Positions 50,065 through 59,378 of a stretch of DNA of 64,000 nt are shown piece by piece. The notes under the pieces were generated by a model. That model searched no databases. It worked only from the letters and a program-made list of their open reading frames with translations, and was not told the origin of the DNA. The translations under genes were made by a program, and so were the position numbers. Each line of letters starts with the position of its first letter. Positions within the stretch are counted from its first letter, which is position 1. The stretch lies in assembly GCF_042429235.1 (NCBI RefSeq), contig NZ_JBHMBA010000002.1. One strand, 5' to 3'. Source of the DNA: Arthrobacter_B citreus. GTDB lineage: Bacteria > Actinomycetota > Actinomycetes > Actinomycetales > Micrococcaceae.

Positions 50065-51399
50065 ATGAAACTCGGATCAGAGTACCGAAAGATCTGGACG
50101 GGCAACGCCGCCTCCAACCTGGCTGACGGCATCACGTTCATCGCCCTGCCCCTGCTGGCAGCCGCCATCACCAAAGACCCTTTGGCCATTGCCGCTCTCT
50201 CGATCTTCTACACCGCGCCGCGGCTGCTGACGGTCCTGGGGATCGGGGTCCTGGTGGACCGGGTGGACCGGCGCCGGCTGCTGTTTTTGGCCAACCTGTC
50301 CCGGGCAGCGATCTTTGCCGGCCTCACCGCCCTGATAATTGCCGAAGCCACTCCCCTGGCTGCTTTGTACGCCGTTTATGCCTTTATGGGCGTTGTCGAA
50401 ACGATCTCAGACAGCGCAGCGGTTGCCGTCCTGCCGCAGGCGGTTCCACCGGAACAGCTGGACCGGGCCAACTCCCGGATCGCTGGAACCCAAACCCTGG
50501 TGGATGAGTTCATCGGACCTCCGCTGGGCGGCTTTCTGTTTGCCCTCGCGGCGTTTGCCCCGTCCCTGGTCACGGTGGGAGCTTTCCTCCTGGCAGGAGC
50601 CGCATACTGGCGGCTTCGCGACTGCTACCAGCCGGTGGGAAGCGAGGCTGGCACCGCATCGGCCGGCACCGCCCCCAGCGACCCAGACCATCCCTCCGCC
50701 CTGTCCCGCCCCGCCAGCCGTGCCATGCCGGACGCGGGAGTTTCCGGCCAGATCCGGGAAGGAGCCGTGTGGGCCATGCGCCACCCGGTCGTGCGGACCC
50801 TGATCATCATCGGTGGACTGGCAAGCGTGGGGTACATGATTCCCTTCTCGTATCTGGTGCTCTACGCGCAGGACGTGCTGCAGCTCGACGCCGCGGGCTA
50901 CGGGCTGCTGTTGTCGGTCTCGGCACTGGGCGGATTAGCCGGCAGCGTGGTGGCCGGCCCGCTGCGGCGCGCGATCGGTTACGGCAGGGCAATAGCTGCG
51001 GTGCTCCTGACCGGAGCGGCCGCCTTTGCGGTGATCGCCGCCACCACCAGCGTTTGGCCGGTGGGGCTTAGCCTTGCTGTTTACATGGCCCATGCCGTCA
51101 TCTGGAATGTCCTGGCCACAACCATCCGGCAGAAGGCAGTTCCGGCGCACATGATGGGACGCGTTGGCTCCGTCGGCCGGTTGGTGGGGCTGTGCGGCCT
51201 GGCCGCGGGCGCTGCCCTGGGTGGCCTCCTCGCGACACACCTCGGCCTGCGGGCCCCGTTCGGTATAGCGGCGGCGTTTTTTACCGTTGCCGCCCTGCTG
51301 GTTATGGCCACGCGGCGCAGTTTCACCGTGTGGGAAAAGTTGGACGCAAATTCGGCAACCGGCTCGTCGATCGTCTCCGGTGGTGCCGGAACCCAGTAA
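50065..51399 (+). CDS. MFS transporter
   Basis: A 444-residue (from the ATG at 50065) major facilitator protein with about 12 membrane helices; GVLVDRVDRRRLLFLANLSRA is the conserved loop after helix 2. A polar insert of about 40 residues (SEAGTASAGTAPSDPDHPSAL) marks the central loop. An ATG nine codons upstream is also possible. It is the DHA-like/MFS_3 efflux type; the substrate is unknown. A strong bidirectional hairpin follows. Confidence 0.88.
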   Translation: MKLGSEYRKIWTGNAASNLADGITFIALPLLAAAITKDPLAIAALSIFYTAPRLLTVLGIGVLVDRVDRRRLLFLANLSRAAIFAGLTALIIAEATPLAALYAVYAFMGVVETISDSAAVAVLPQAVPPEQLDRANSRIAGTQTLVDEFIGPPLGGFLFALAAFAPSLVTVGAFLLAGAAYWRLRDCYQPVGSEAGTASAGTAPSDPDHPSALSRPASRAMPDAGVSGQIREGAVWAMRHPVVRTLIIIGGLASVGYMIPFSYLVLYAQDVLQLDAAGYGLLLSVSALGGLAGSVVAGPLRRAIGYGRAIAAVLLTGAAAFAVIAATTSVWPVGLSLAVYMAHAVIWNVLATTIRQKAVPAHMMGRVGSVGRLVGLCGLAAGAALGGLLATHLGLRAPFGIAAAFFTVAALLVMATRRSFTVWEKLDANSATGSSIVSGGAGTQ

Positions 51400-51427
51400 T
51401 CCTGCCGACCCGGCCTGCTCAAAGAAA

Positions 51428-51470
51428 CGGCAGGGACCGAAATCCAATCTTCGGTCCCTGCCGCTTCATT
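51428..51470. terminator. Bidirectional terminator between convergent genes
   Basis: CGGCAGGGACCGA (51428-51440) pairs with TCGGTCCCTGCCG (51451-51463) over a 10-nt loop. It lies between the ends of the MFS gene and the leftward M6 protease gene, and a T-rich end follows on the top strand. Confidence 0.85.
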
Positions 51471-51516
51471 TCAGTCCGCCAACGGCAAACTGGCTGTTCA
51501 TTTCAGTCCGCCAACG
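51465..51516. repeat. 20-bp direct repeat pair
   Basis: TTCATTTCAGTCCGCCAACG occurs at 51465-51484 and again at 51497-51516, a step of 32 bp. The first copy overlaps the terminator tail and the second ends close to the stop codon of the protease gene. Confidence 0.85.
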
Positions 51517-51525
51517 AGTAATTGG

Positions 51526-53352
51526 CTAGTTGACCCTGACGGTCATCATGCCCTTGGAATTGCTTTGGATTACCTGAATCTTGGTTCCGGTTCCGGCCAC
51601 CAGCACACTTGCCTGCGGATTCGCGGGATCGTAGTAGGCATTCGGGTTGGTGTCGTCGAAGACGGCTATGCCGGGACGGGACGGCACCTTCAGAGTGGTC
51701 AGGCCCGCCGGTGTTTCACGGTGCAGGCTGATCGGGTCAGTAGCTTCCTTGCCGAACGTGGCATCGAAGCTCTGAATACGGTTGCGCACCAAGGTTCCGT
51801 CAGACCACAGCAGGCTTTGGGGACGGGCATCCACGGGAAGGGCCAGTCCGGCACCGGGGTGCTGGCGGGTGTTGTTGTTGCGCTGCCCGGCGTTCCAGTA
51901 CGTAATGAGCAACCCGTTCTGGTACGGGTAGTGTTCCACCGTGTCCGGCGCGCTGACACCCCAGCCGAAGTTGTACGGTCCGGTCTGCAGTGTGCTGTCA
52001 TAGCCTGCGTACTGCCGGTTCTCGGCAATGTAGTAGCGGCCGTTCCCCTGGGCGTCGCGGGGAAGCGTCACCACCAGGGCCTGCTGTTTCTTCGTGGCGT
52101 GGTACGAGGCACCGAGCATATGCGTGGACTTTTCGCCGGCCGATGCCACCTCATAGTCCAGCCATCCCAGCTGGAGTTTCTCCCAGGCTCCCATGTGGTT
52201 GGGTGTGGTGCCGATGGAACCGTCACCGTGGCCCAGCCAGGAACCTGAACTCATCAGCGTCCAGAAACCGGTGCCGTTCTCTCCTCCGCTGGTGTCATAC
52301 AGGTCCGGCAGCCCCAGGTCATGGGCGTATTCGTGGGCAAAGACACCGAGACCGCCGTTTTCCGGTTCCGTGGTGTAATCGCGGATCCACACATCGGAGT
52401 CCCCGATCTTGACTCCGCCGAAGAGGTTGTCAGCAGGGCCCTGCGTGCCCCGGCCGGCCTGACCTGCGGACCAGCGGTGCGACCAGATAGCCGACGACGG
52501 CGCACCGGCTTCTTCACCCTCTCCGGCATGGATGGCCTGGAAGTGGTCGATGTAGCCGTCCGGCTCATCGAAGTTTCCGTTGTTGTTGTAGTCGTAGCGG
52601 TCCCACTGATCGAAAGCGGCAAGGTACGCATCGATGTCCGCCGGGCTCTTGCCCTCAGCGAGCTGGGCGTCGTACCACGCGTTTGCCGCATCCTGGATGA
52701 AACGGGTCATGTCCGTCTGGCTCTCGGTCTCACCGTAGCTGGCCGAGTTGTAGGGGACGGTAACCCAGTCGCTGACGTCACCGGCCACTGTGTACCGGCC
52801 GCTGGAGAGCTCCTCATACAAGGTCGTCAGTGACTCGCCCTGAGGATCGAAGAACATGTCCAGATAATGCTCCCGGTCAAAGTCCGGCTCCCAATACGTC
52901 GAGTTGTCCGTACTGCGGTCCGGCGCCGGAATCTGGTTCTGCACCGGCCCCGGGGCGGCATTCGGGAACCGTGGATCGCTCTGGCTGCCGAAGCCAATGA
53001 GGAAGGACAGGATCTGGTCACTGTCCTCAAGGCCATACTCGGCCCACTGGCCGGGAGCCACCTCCACCGATTGGGAGCCGCCCCGGACCGCAGGCTGCTT
53101 CTCGCCGCGGACGACCTGCTCCACGGCTTGCTGGTTCAGGGTCCGGCGTTCATCGGCCGCCTGATCCGGCCGGTCATCCATCCGGGCCAGGGTGCCTGCC
53201 GCGTCAGGGGAGCCCGTTGCGGTGGCGCGGATCTGGTCCGACGGCGGTGAGGCCGGAGCGGCCGTAGCCGCCATCGGAGAGAGCAGAAGTGCGCTGCCCA
53301 CGGCAAGGACTGTGGCCCGCCGTGCCTTTCTGCGCGTGTTGTAACTGGTCAC
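51526..53352 (-). CDS. Secreted M6-family (immune inhibitor A-like) metalloprotease
   Basis: A 608-residue secreted zinc protease. The signal peptide covers about residues 1-31 (basic start, VLAVGSALLLSPMAATAA). A propeptide-like region (to about 110) precedes the catalytic domain, in which the zinc motif is HEYAHDLGLPD (His340, Glu341, His344) followed by LYDTSGGENGTGFWTLMSSGSW, the M6 signature. The C-terminal part has PNAYYDPANPQASVLV and probably forms a beta domain. Related Bacillus proteins degrade host or competitor proteins; here general nutrient scavenging is equally likely. Confidence 0.93.
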   Translation of the reverse strand: MTSYNTRRKARRATVLAVGSALLLSPMAATAAPASPPSDQIRATATGSPDAAGTLARMDDRPDQAADERRTLNQQAVEQVVRGEKQPAVRGGSQSVEVAPGQWAEYGLEDSDQILSFLIGFGSQSDPRFPNAAPGPVQNQIPAPDRSTDNSTYWEPDFDREHYLDMFFDPQGESLTTLYEELSSGRYTVAGDVSDWVTVPYNSASYGETESQTDMTRFIQDAANAWYDAQLAEGKSPADIDAYLAAFDQWDRYDYNNNGNFDEPDGYIDHFQAIHAGEGEEAGAPSSAIWSHRWSAGQAGRGTQGPADNLFGGVKIGDSDVWIRDYTTEPENGGLGVFAHEYAHDLGLPDLYDTSGGENGTGFWTLMSSGSWLGHGDGSIGTTPNHMGAWEKLQLGWLDYEVASAGEKSTHMLGASYHATKKQQALVVTLPRDAQGNGRYYIAENRQYAGYDSTLQTGPYNFGWGVSAPDTVEHYPYQNGLLITYWNAGQRNNNTRQHPGAGLALPVDARPQSLLWSDGTLVRNRIQSFDATFGKEATDPISLHRETPAGLTTLKVPSRPGIAVFDDTNPNAYYDPANPQASVLVAGTGTKIQVIQSNSKGMMTVRVN

Positions 53353-53674
53353 GTGATCCCCTTAGTGCGAAATGGAGCGAGCGGAAGTGAGATGGGATCA
53401 AAGTACGGGTATTCCGGGTTTTCGCAGAAATGACAAGCATCATTACTGGTATTTCGGGAAAAATACCCGCAGTTACCACTTGTGCTCTTTTAAATTTGGG
53501 GGTTTCACGGTAAAGAACCTGTTTGCAGGGGCTATGCAGCATGGAAAATTCAGCAGGGCCGGATAAATCAGTCGTGTATTCCTTCGACTCCGCTTGGTGA
53601 CTTCCTCTCGAACGGAACCGTGGCGCGGGGAAATCGGCCCAGCTTTTCACGGGTTCCCGCCGGGTAATCTTCGG
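53353..53674. promoter_or_regulatory. Regulatory region of the M6 protease gene
   Basis: About 320 bp without a gene, more AT-rich than its surroundings. GGTATTCCGGG (53408-53418) and GGTATTTCGGG (53448-53458) are near-identical direct repeats 40 bp apart, and AATACCC (53462-53468) is the inverted form of GGGTATT at 53407-53413. These could be sites for a regulator of the protease. Nothing else was recognised. Confidence 0.4.
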
Positions 53675-54193
53675 TTACTCCCCCGTTGTTCCGTCCAGGA
53701 GTTCGCGCACAATGTCCAGGTGCCCGCAGTGCCGTCCGGTTTCCTCGATCATGTGCGTGAGAATCCAACGGACGTTATGCCCGGAGGGGTTGTGGGGACT
53801 CACGTCGTCGAGACTGTAGCGGGAGAGCACCTCCCGGGATTCGGCGCAGGCGTCCTCGTAGTCCTTGATGATCCCGGCCAGGCTATCGTCGGGCCCCACC
53901 AGGAATTCGCCGTCGGGCTCCTCGTCGCTCCACCGGGTGGGTACACCGTCCTGACCGTCGAGGCGTTCGCGGAACCAGGACCGCTCAACGTCGGCCAAAT
54001 GCCGCAGCAGCCCGGACACAGTGGTCAGGGACGGCAGGACCCGGCGCGCGGCATCGGCGTCACTCAATCCCTGGGCCTTGAACACGGCAGTGGCCCTGAG
54101 GAAGTCGAGGAAACCGCACAGGATTTCCCGTTCACTTCCAGCGTTCGGTGGTTCTGGCCGGGTGTCGATTACGGGCTGCGGCTCCTGGGTCAT
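53675..54193 (-). CDS. DinB/DUF664-family protein
   Basis: A 172-residue helical protein of the DinB superfamily. LPSLTTVSGLLRHLADVERSWF and the C-terminal NVRWILTHMIEETGRHCGHLDIVRELLDG hold the three conserved metal-binding histidines typical of the family. In actinobacteria many DinB-like proteins are thiol (mycothiol or bacillithiol) dependent transferases. The ATG at 54193 follows GAGG; longer open frames upstream lack a site. It ends close to the protease regulatory region. Confidence 0.85.
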   Translation of the reverse strand: MTQEPQPVIDTRPEPPNAGSEREILCGFLDFLRATAVFKAQGLSDADAARRVLPSLTTVSGLLRHLADVERSWFRERLDGQDGVPTRWSDEEPDGEFLVGPDDSLAGIIKDYEDACAESREVLSRYSLDDVSPHNPSGHNVRWILTHMIEETGRHCGHLDIVRELLDGTTGE

Positions 54194-54304
54194 GGCGTTT
54201 ATCCTCGTTGTCTCGGGTGGGCATTGTCGGGGTATGCCGGGGCATTTGTGGGCGGAGTACAAGGCCGGCGTTGTCGGGGCATGCCCGAACCGGCGGCACC
54301 GTCC

Positions 54305-57300
54305 TTACTCCGGTGAGCCAATCCTCAGGTGCAGACTACGGGCCTGGGGTTTAAGGATGAAATCCGGCCACACATCGGGACCGCAGGCACGCGATCCCAG
54401 TCCGTGCTGCGCCGCGTCCAGGTAAAGATAGGACCGGTCCGACGGCGGCAGCTCATGCGGATGCGCAGCACCAGCGAGCTGCTGCGCGGTGTGGCGGGCA
54501 AGGGTGAAACCGGGGCGGCGTCCGCGCTCGTCAGGCATGGCGGTGATCCGCAGCCGCGGTTCCGGGCCTTCGCGCAGCAACAGTTCGCGCACGTCGCTGC
54601 GGTGGCCGTTCTCCTGCGGCCGAGCGTAGTTCACGGCCAGCTCGTTAATGCCCGCCGCGTATCGGCCCGTCATGGCTGCGCGGCGGCTGTCGGGATACGA
54701 CGGCAGCGGACCGGTGCCGAACCACGAGGCGCCGTCCACGGTTCCCGGCAGGTCGAAGCGCACTCCCAGCCGCGGCCAGACCACGTCCCAGCCCGCAGTA
54801 GGCACCAGGTCCAGCCGCAGGGTCACCTCCTGAGAGCCGGTGAGCTCCCAGAACTCGTCCACATACACTGCGCTGCGTTGTTCGGCAGCGGCCCACCGTG
54901 TGCGGCGGCGCAGCCACCCGGCACCGGAACTGACCGCTTCGACCCGGCCGGCCATCCGGTCCAGGCCGGCCTGTTTCCAAGTGTCGGCAACCGGAGGCGC
55001 CGGGACTCCGTTTCCGTTGTTCAGCTCCGGATCGGCCGCGTCGTAGGAGCCGCGGCTGGCACCGCGGTCATTGTCGGTCGGGGCACGGAAGAGTTCCAGC
55101 CGCGGCCCGTCAACGGGCACTCCGTTCAGCGCGCTGAGCCTTCCGTCCCGGAACTCGGCTGGGCCAAGTGTGATCCGGGATTCCAGGCCGCTCCCGGCAT
55201 GGACCGTGCCAGCGGCCGCGGTGCCGGCGGACGCAGTGCGGGCAGCCTGCGGGCCGGCGGCCGCCCCCGCCCCGGGTGCTCCGCGCCGGGAAGCCGCGGC
55301 CGCTCCCGGTCCGGAAAGATCCAGCTGTGCCGCGGAGAGCTGGTGGCCGGCCGGAGCCCATGCCGTGTCCCCGCGCAGGACCGCTTCCACCGTCAACCAC
55401 AGCTCCCCGCCGGACTCGGCGGGAATATTCGGCAGCGAAACGACATGAGTGTCCCCGGCTGCGAGCGCACCGCCGGAGGCACCCGCGACGTCGAACTCCC
55501 CGGACTCGATCAAGACACCGTCCTCCTCCGCGTACCAGCGGAACAGGACATCGGCCGCGTCGGCGCTGTGGCGGAGGTTCGTGAACCGTACCGTGTGCTT
55601 CCCCTCCGCTGCTTCGAAGGCGATGCGGATAGGGGCAACAACATGCTTGTACTCGTGCAGGCCAGGGCTTGGGGTGGAGTCGGACAGCACCATCCCGTCC
55701 ATGACGAAGTTCCCGTCATGCACCGTTTCGCCGAAATCCCCGCCGTAGGCAAAGAACTCGGTGCCATCCGCTGTGCGGGTGCGGATTCCGTGGTCCCGCC
55801 ATTCCCAGACAAAACCGCCGTGCAGCCGGGGATACCGGTCCACGAGGTCCTCGTACTGGTCAATGGCACCGGGACCGTTGCCCATCGCGTGCACATACTC
55901 GCACAGGATAAAAGGCTTGGTCCGCTGCCGCGCCGATTCCGCCGCCGAGCACCCGAGCAGGACGGCACCGGACTCATCGCTGCCGATGGCGGCGGTCTCC
56001 GGAACGGAGGAATACATCCGCGAATAAACGTCCGTGTACGCCCCGGTGTAATCGCCCTCGTAGTGCACCGGCCGGCCGGAATCCCGGGCGTGGGTCCATG
56101 CCGCCATCGCCGCCAGGTTCATGCCGGTGCCGGCCTCATTGCCCAGCGACCACATCACGATGCAGGGATGGTTCTTGTCCCGCTCCACAGTGCGTTCCAT
56201 CCGGTCGAGGTACGCATCCCGCCACGCGGGGTCGTCACTCGGATTACCGGTCCAGCCATGCGCTTCGAACCCGTGGGTTTCCAGGTCGTTCTCCAGGATC
56301 ACCCAGAACCCGAGCTCGTCGGCCAGTTCCAGCACCCGGGGATGGGGCGGATAGTGGCTGGTGCGGATCGCGTTCACGTTGAACTGCTTCATCATCAGCA
56401 GGTCGGCCCGGACAAACTCTTCATCAAACACCCGGCCCAGGTCCGGGTTCGCCTCGTGCCGGTTGACGCCGTGAAAGACCACCCGTTTTCCGTTGACCAG
56501 GAACCGGTCGCCGCGGATTTCCACGGTCCGGAAGCCAATCCGCAGAGTCAGCGTTTCGGCGGCGTTCGCCACCACGGCGTCGTACAGCCGCGGCCGGTCC
56601 GCCGACCACGGTTCCACCTGCGGAACAGCAACCGGTCCGACGTCGGCGGCAGATTGCCATTTGACCTCCAGATCCAGTTCCGGCACCGACAGCGTGACGG
56701 GAAAAGCATCGAGGCCAGCCCGGATTTCCGGAACTATCTCAGCCCCGGTTCCACGGCAGGGCGTCTGCAGCCAGACATCTTCGATTCCGCCGGCCGGACG
56801 CGCCAGCAGAGTGACGTCGCGGAAGATGCCCGGCAGCCACCACTGGTCCTGGTCCTCGAGGTAGCTGGCTGCGCTCCATTGGTGCACCCGCACCACCAGC
56901 AGGTTGCTGCCGGGCCGGACGGCAGCAGTGACGTTCCATTCCTGTGCCAGGCGGCTGCCGGTGCCGACGCCGATCTCGGTGCCGTTCATCCACACCCGGT
57001 ACATCGACTCCACCCCGTCAAAGCGAAGCACCACCTCCGCGGCGCCCGCCCATTCCACCGGCAGGTCAAACGTCCGGCGGTAGTCTCCGGTCGGGTTTTG
57101 ATCCGGCACAAACGGGGGTTCCACCGGGAAGGGGTACTGCACGTTGGTGTAGATCGGCCGTCCATAGCGTCCGTCCTCCTGCAGCACCCAGTGGGACGGA
57201 ACGGTGATCACGTCCCAGGATGAGTCGTCGCAGGTGTCCAGCGCGACGTCGTCGGGCCCCTCGCCTGCGGGCAGGGCACCGGCTCCCCCCGGTGTTCCCG

Positions 57301-57451
57301 GGGCACCGGCCAGCAGCCGAAAGCGCCATTGGCCGTTCAAGGACAGCTCGGGAGCATCCGAGCGCAGGCGGGACCGCGCCGGCCGGCGCTGACCCGTCCC
57401 CGGGCCACGGTCGATGAGGTAGGAGGCCGGTGCTGGGGTGGAGAGGGTCAT
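54305..57451 (-). CDS. lacZ: Beta-galactosidase, GH2 (LacZ type)
   Basis: A 1048-residue glycoside hydrolase of family 2 with the full LacZ five-domain layout. The acid/base Glu439 lies in WSLGNEAGTG and the nucleophile Glu518 in FILCEYVHAMGNGPG; GVNRHE and RTSHYPPHP are further signatures. The C-terminal galactose-mutarotase-like domain (about residues 780-1048) begins after a low-complexity Ala/Gly insert around residues 715-760 that normal LacZ lacks. No signal peptide, so it works on imported sugars. Its ATG overlaps the stop of the upstream permease gene by 4 nt, so uptake and hydrolysis are one operon. Confidence 0.96.
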   Translation of the reverse strand: MTLSTPAPASYLIDRGPGTGQRRPARSRLRSDAPELSLNGQWRFRLLAGAPGTPGGAGALPAGEGPDDVALDTCDDSSWDVITVPSHWVLQEDGRYGRPIYTNVQYPFPVEPPFVPDQNPTGDYRRTFDLPVEWAGAAEVVLRFDGVESMYRVWMNGTEIGVGTGSRLAQEWNVTAAVRPGSNLLVVRVHQWSAASYLEDQDQWWLPGIFRDVTLLARPAGGIEDVWLQTPCRGTGAEIVPEIRAGLDAFPVTLSVPELDLEVKWQSAADVGPVAVPQVEPWSADRPRLYDAVVANAAETLTLRIGFRTVEIRGDRFLVNGKRVVFHGVNRHEANPDLGRVFDEEFVRADLLMMKQFNVNAIRTSHYPPHPRVLELADELGFWVILENDLETHGFEAHGWTGNPSDDPAWRDAYLDRMERTVERDKNHPCIVMWSLGNEAGTGMNLAAMAAWTHARDSGRPVHYEGDYTGAYTDVYSRMYSSVPETAAIGSDESGAVLLGCSAAESARQRTKPFILCEYVHAMGNGPGAIDQYEDLVDRYPRLHGGFVWEWRDHGIRTRTADGTEFFAYGGDFGETVHDGNFVMDGMVLSDSTPSPGLHEYKHVVAPIRIAFEAAEGKHTVRFTNLRHSADAADVLFRWYAEEDGVLIESGEFDVAGASGGALAAGDTHVVSLPNIPAESGGELWLTVEAVLRGDTAWAPAGHQLSAAQLDLSGPGAAAASRRGAPGAGAAAGPQAARTASAGTAAAGTVHAGSGLESRITLGPAEFRDGRLSALNGVPVDGPRLELFRAPTDNDRGASRGSYDAADPELNNGNGVPAPPVADTWKQAGLDRMAGRVEAVSSGAGWLRRRTRWAAAEQRSAVYVDEFWELTGSQEVTLRLDLVPTAGWDVVWPRLGVRFDLPGTVDGASWFGTGPLPSYPDSRRAAMTGRYAAGINELAVNYARPQENGHRSDVRELLLREGPEPRLRITAMPDERGRRPGFTLARHTAQQLAGAAHPHELPPSDRSYLYLDAAQHGLGSRACGPDVWPDFILKPQARSLHLRIGSPE

Positions 57452-58404
57452 GCCTTGACGGATCCTTCCGTAAGTCCGCCGCGCCAGAAGCGCTGCAGGA
57501 CAACCATTGCTATCCCCAACGGGATAACGGACAGCAGGACGCCGCCCGTGGTGAGTTCATAGAATTCGGGCAGCCGGTCCACCTGGCTGAGCCAGTTGTT
57601 CAGGCCCAGGGTGATCGGGAAGAGGTTGGTGTCGGAGAGCATCACCAGCGGAAGGAAGTAGTTGTTCCAGATACCCACCAGCTGGAACAGGAAAACCGTG
57701 ACCAGCGCAGGAGTCAGCAGGCGCAGGCCGATCGTGTGGAAAATCCGCAGCTCACTGGCTCCGTCAATCCGGGCAGCCTCCAGCAGGGACCGGCTCATGG
57801 TTTCCTGGGCGTAGATCCGGCACAGGAACAGTCCGAACGGCGAGACAAGCGAGGGAAGCAGCACACTCCAGTACGTGTTGGCGATCCCCATCTGGCTGAA
57901 CAGCAGGAACAGCGGCAGCGCCGTGGCAGTGCCCGGCACCAGGACTCCGCCCAAAATGGTGCCGAAAACCAGGTTCCTGCCCTTGAATTCGTACATTGCC
58001 AGCGCATATCCGCCGGCAGCGGCAAAGTAGGTGGCGATCAGTCCACCGAAACCGGCATAAATCACCGAGTTCAGGAACCAGCGGGCAAACACTCCGCCGT
58101 CGTAGCTAAGGACCGCGCGGAGGTTCTCCCAGAGGGAGAAGGTTGGCGCGAACCAGAAACCGTTGGTGCCAAAGAGATCTTCCGTCGACTTGGTGGAGGC
58201 AACAATGACCCAGTAGACCGGCACGAGGAAGTAGATGGCAACGATCACCAGAATGGACGTGACGATAATCTTTGACGCGCCGGTGGCCCCGGCGGAGGAC
58301 TCAAGCGAGCTTGAACGATCCGCTTTGCGCCGGTGAGATGGAACCGGCGTCGATTCCCCGTCGCCGGCGGGAGCTGAGGGCGGAGGCGCGGTGCTGGTGC
58401 TCAT
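57448..58404 (-). CDS. ABC sugar transporter permease (MalG type)
   Basis: A 318-residue permease with six membrane helices after a polar leader of about 45 residues. The EAA loop is EAARIDGASELRIFHTIGLRLLTPAL (about residues 208-233), which docks to the ATPase. Family CUT1, importing oligosaccharides. Overlaps its neighbours by 4 nt on both sides. No ATPase gene is in the cluster, so a shared MsiK-type ATPase encoded elsewhere must power it. Confidence 0.94.
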   Translation of the reverse strand: MSTSTAPPPSAPAGDGESTPVPSHRRKADRSSSLESSAGATGASKIIVTSILVIVAIYFLVPVYWVIVASTKSTEDLFGTNGFWFAPTFSLWENLRAVLSYDGGVFARWFLNSVIYAGFGGLIATYFAAAGGYALAMYEFKGRNLVFGTILGGVLVPGTATALPLFLLFSQMGIANTYWSVLLPSLVSPFGLFLCRIYAQETMSRSLLEAARIDGASELRIFHTIGLRLLTPALVTVFLFQLVGIWNNYFLPLVMLSDTNLFPITLGLNNWLSQVDRLPEFYELTTGGVLLSVIPLGIAMVVLQRFWRGGLTEGSVKA

Positions 58405-59378
58405 GAGGACTTCCTGTTCGTCAGCTTGAGGAAGGTGAAGGAGAGAGCAAAGGCGACGACGGCGATCAGGACCGCCTGCGCCGCGGCGACGTTGTACTCG
58501 TTGTAGGCAAACGCCGTCGTGTACGCGCTGAGGTTTGGCGTGTACTGGCTGTCGATGGCCGGCGATACGGTTTTGAGGACCTGCGCCTCAGCGAAAAGCT
58601 GCAGGGTGCCGATGATGGAAAAAACGGTGGTCAGCAGCAGTGCCGGCCGGATCAGCGGCAGCTGGATGCTGCGCGCCACCCGCCAGGTGGAGGCACCGTC
58701 AACGCGGGCCGCCTCGTACAGCTCCGTTGGAATCGCTTTCAGCTGGGCAACAATGATGAGCATGTTGTAGCCGGTGTAGCTCCAGAGGACGATGTTGGCG
58801 ATGGACCACAGAACCGTTGACGGGCCCAGGAAGTCGGGTGTCAGACCCACCAGGGCGGCCACATCAAAGAGCGGGCTCAGCCCCGGTATGTACAGGAAGG
58901 ACCACAGGATCGTGGCGATGACACCGGGCACTCCATAGGGCAGGAAGTACGCCGCCCGGAAAAAGGATGGCCACTTTGCCGACGCCGACTCAAGCATCAG
59001 GGCCAGCGCCGTGCACAGAACGATCATGACCGGGACCTGCACGGCGCCGAACAGGAGCATGCGGCCAATGGAAGCGGTGAAATTGCCGTCTTCCAGTGCT
59101 TGGGCGTAGTTGGAGAACCCGGCGAAGCCGCTGGTAATGCCGTCTTCACCGAAGAGTCCGCTGCGGGTGACCTTCGTGAAACTGGAGCCGATGGCCACGA
59201 TGATCGGCAGCACGAAGGTCAGGACGAAGAGAGCCAGGAAGGGCGCCAGCAGCATCCAAGGGGCCCGTGCGGTGGCCGCGTTCCGACTGGCGGGACGCGC
59301 CGGCCGCCGGGTGCTGCTGTCCGCCGCGGGCGCCCGGGCCGGATCGGGCGTACGGACCGGATCAATCGCGGCGCTCAT
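58401..59378 (-). CDS. ABC sugar transporter permease (MalF type)
   Basis: A 325-residue permease with six membrane helices; the EAA loop is EAARVDGASTWRVARSIQLPLIRPALL (about residues 222-248). The leader of about 35 residues is rich in Ala, Arg and Pro. It pairs with the downstream permease to form the transmembrane channel. ATGA overlaps join it to the binding protein gene upstream and the second permease gene downstream. Confidence 0.94.
   Translation of the reverse strand: MSAAIDPVRTPDPARAPAADSSTRRPARPASRNAATARAPWMLLAPFLALFVLTFVLPIIVAIGSSFTKVTRSGLFGEDGITSGFAGFSNYAQALEDGNFTASIGRMLLFGAVQVPVMIVLCTALALMLESASAKWPSFFRAAYFLPYGVPGVIATILWSFLYIPGLSPLFDVAALVGLTPDFLGPSTVLWSIANIVLWSYTGYNMLIIVAQLKAIPTELYEAARVDGASTWRVARSIQLPLIRPALLLTTVFSIIGTLQLFAEAQVLKTVSPAIDSQYTPNLSAYTTAFAYNEYNVAAAQAVLIAVVAFALSFTFLKLTNRKSS

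Noticed and set aside
54329..57223. A 964-codon open frame on the plus strand opposite lacZ
   Set aside because: It mirrors the GC-rich third-position bias of lacZ on the other strand, has no domain resemblance, and lacZ itself is unmistakable.
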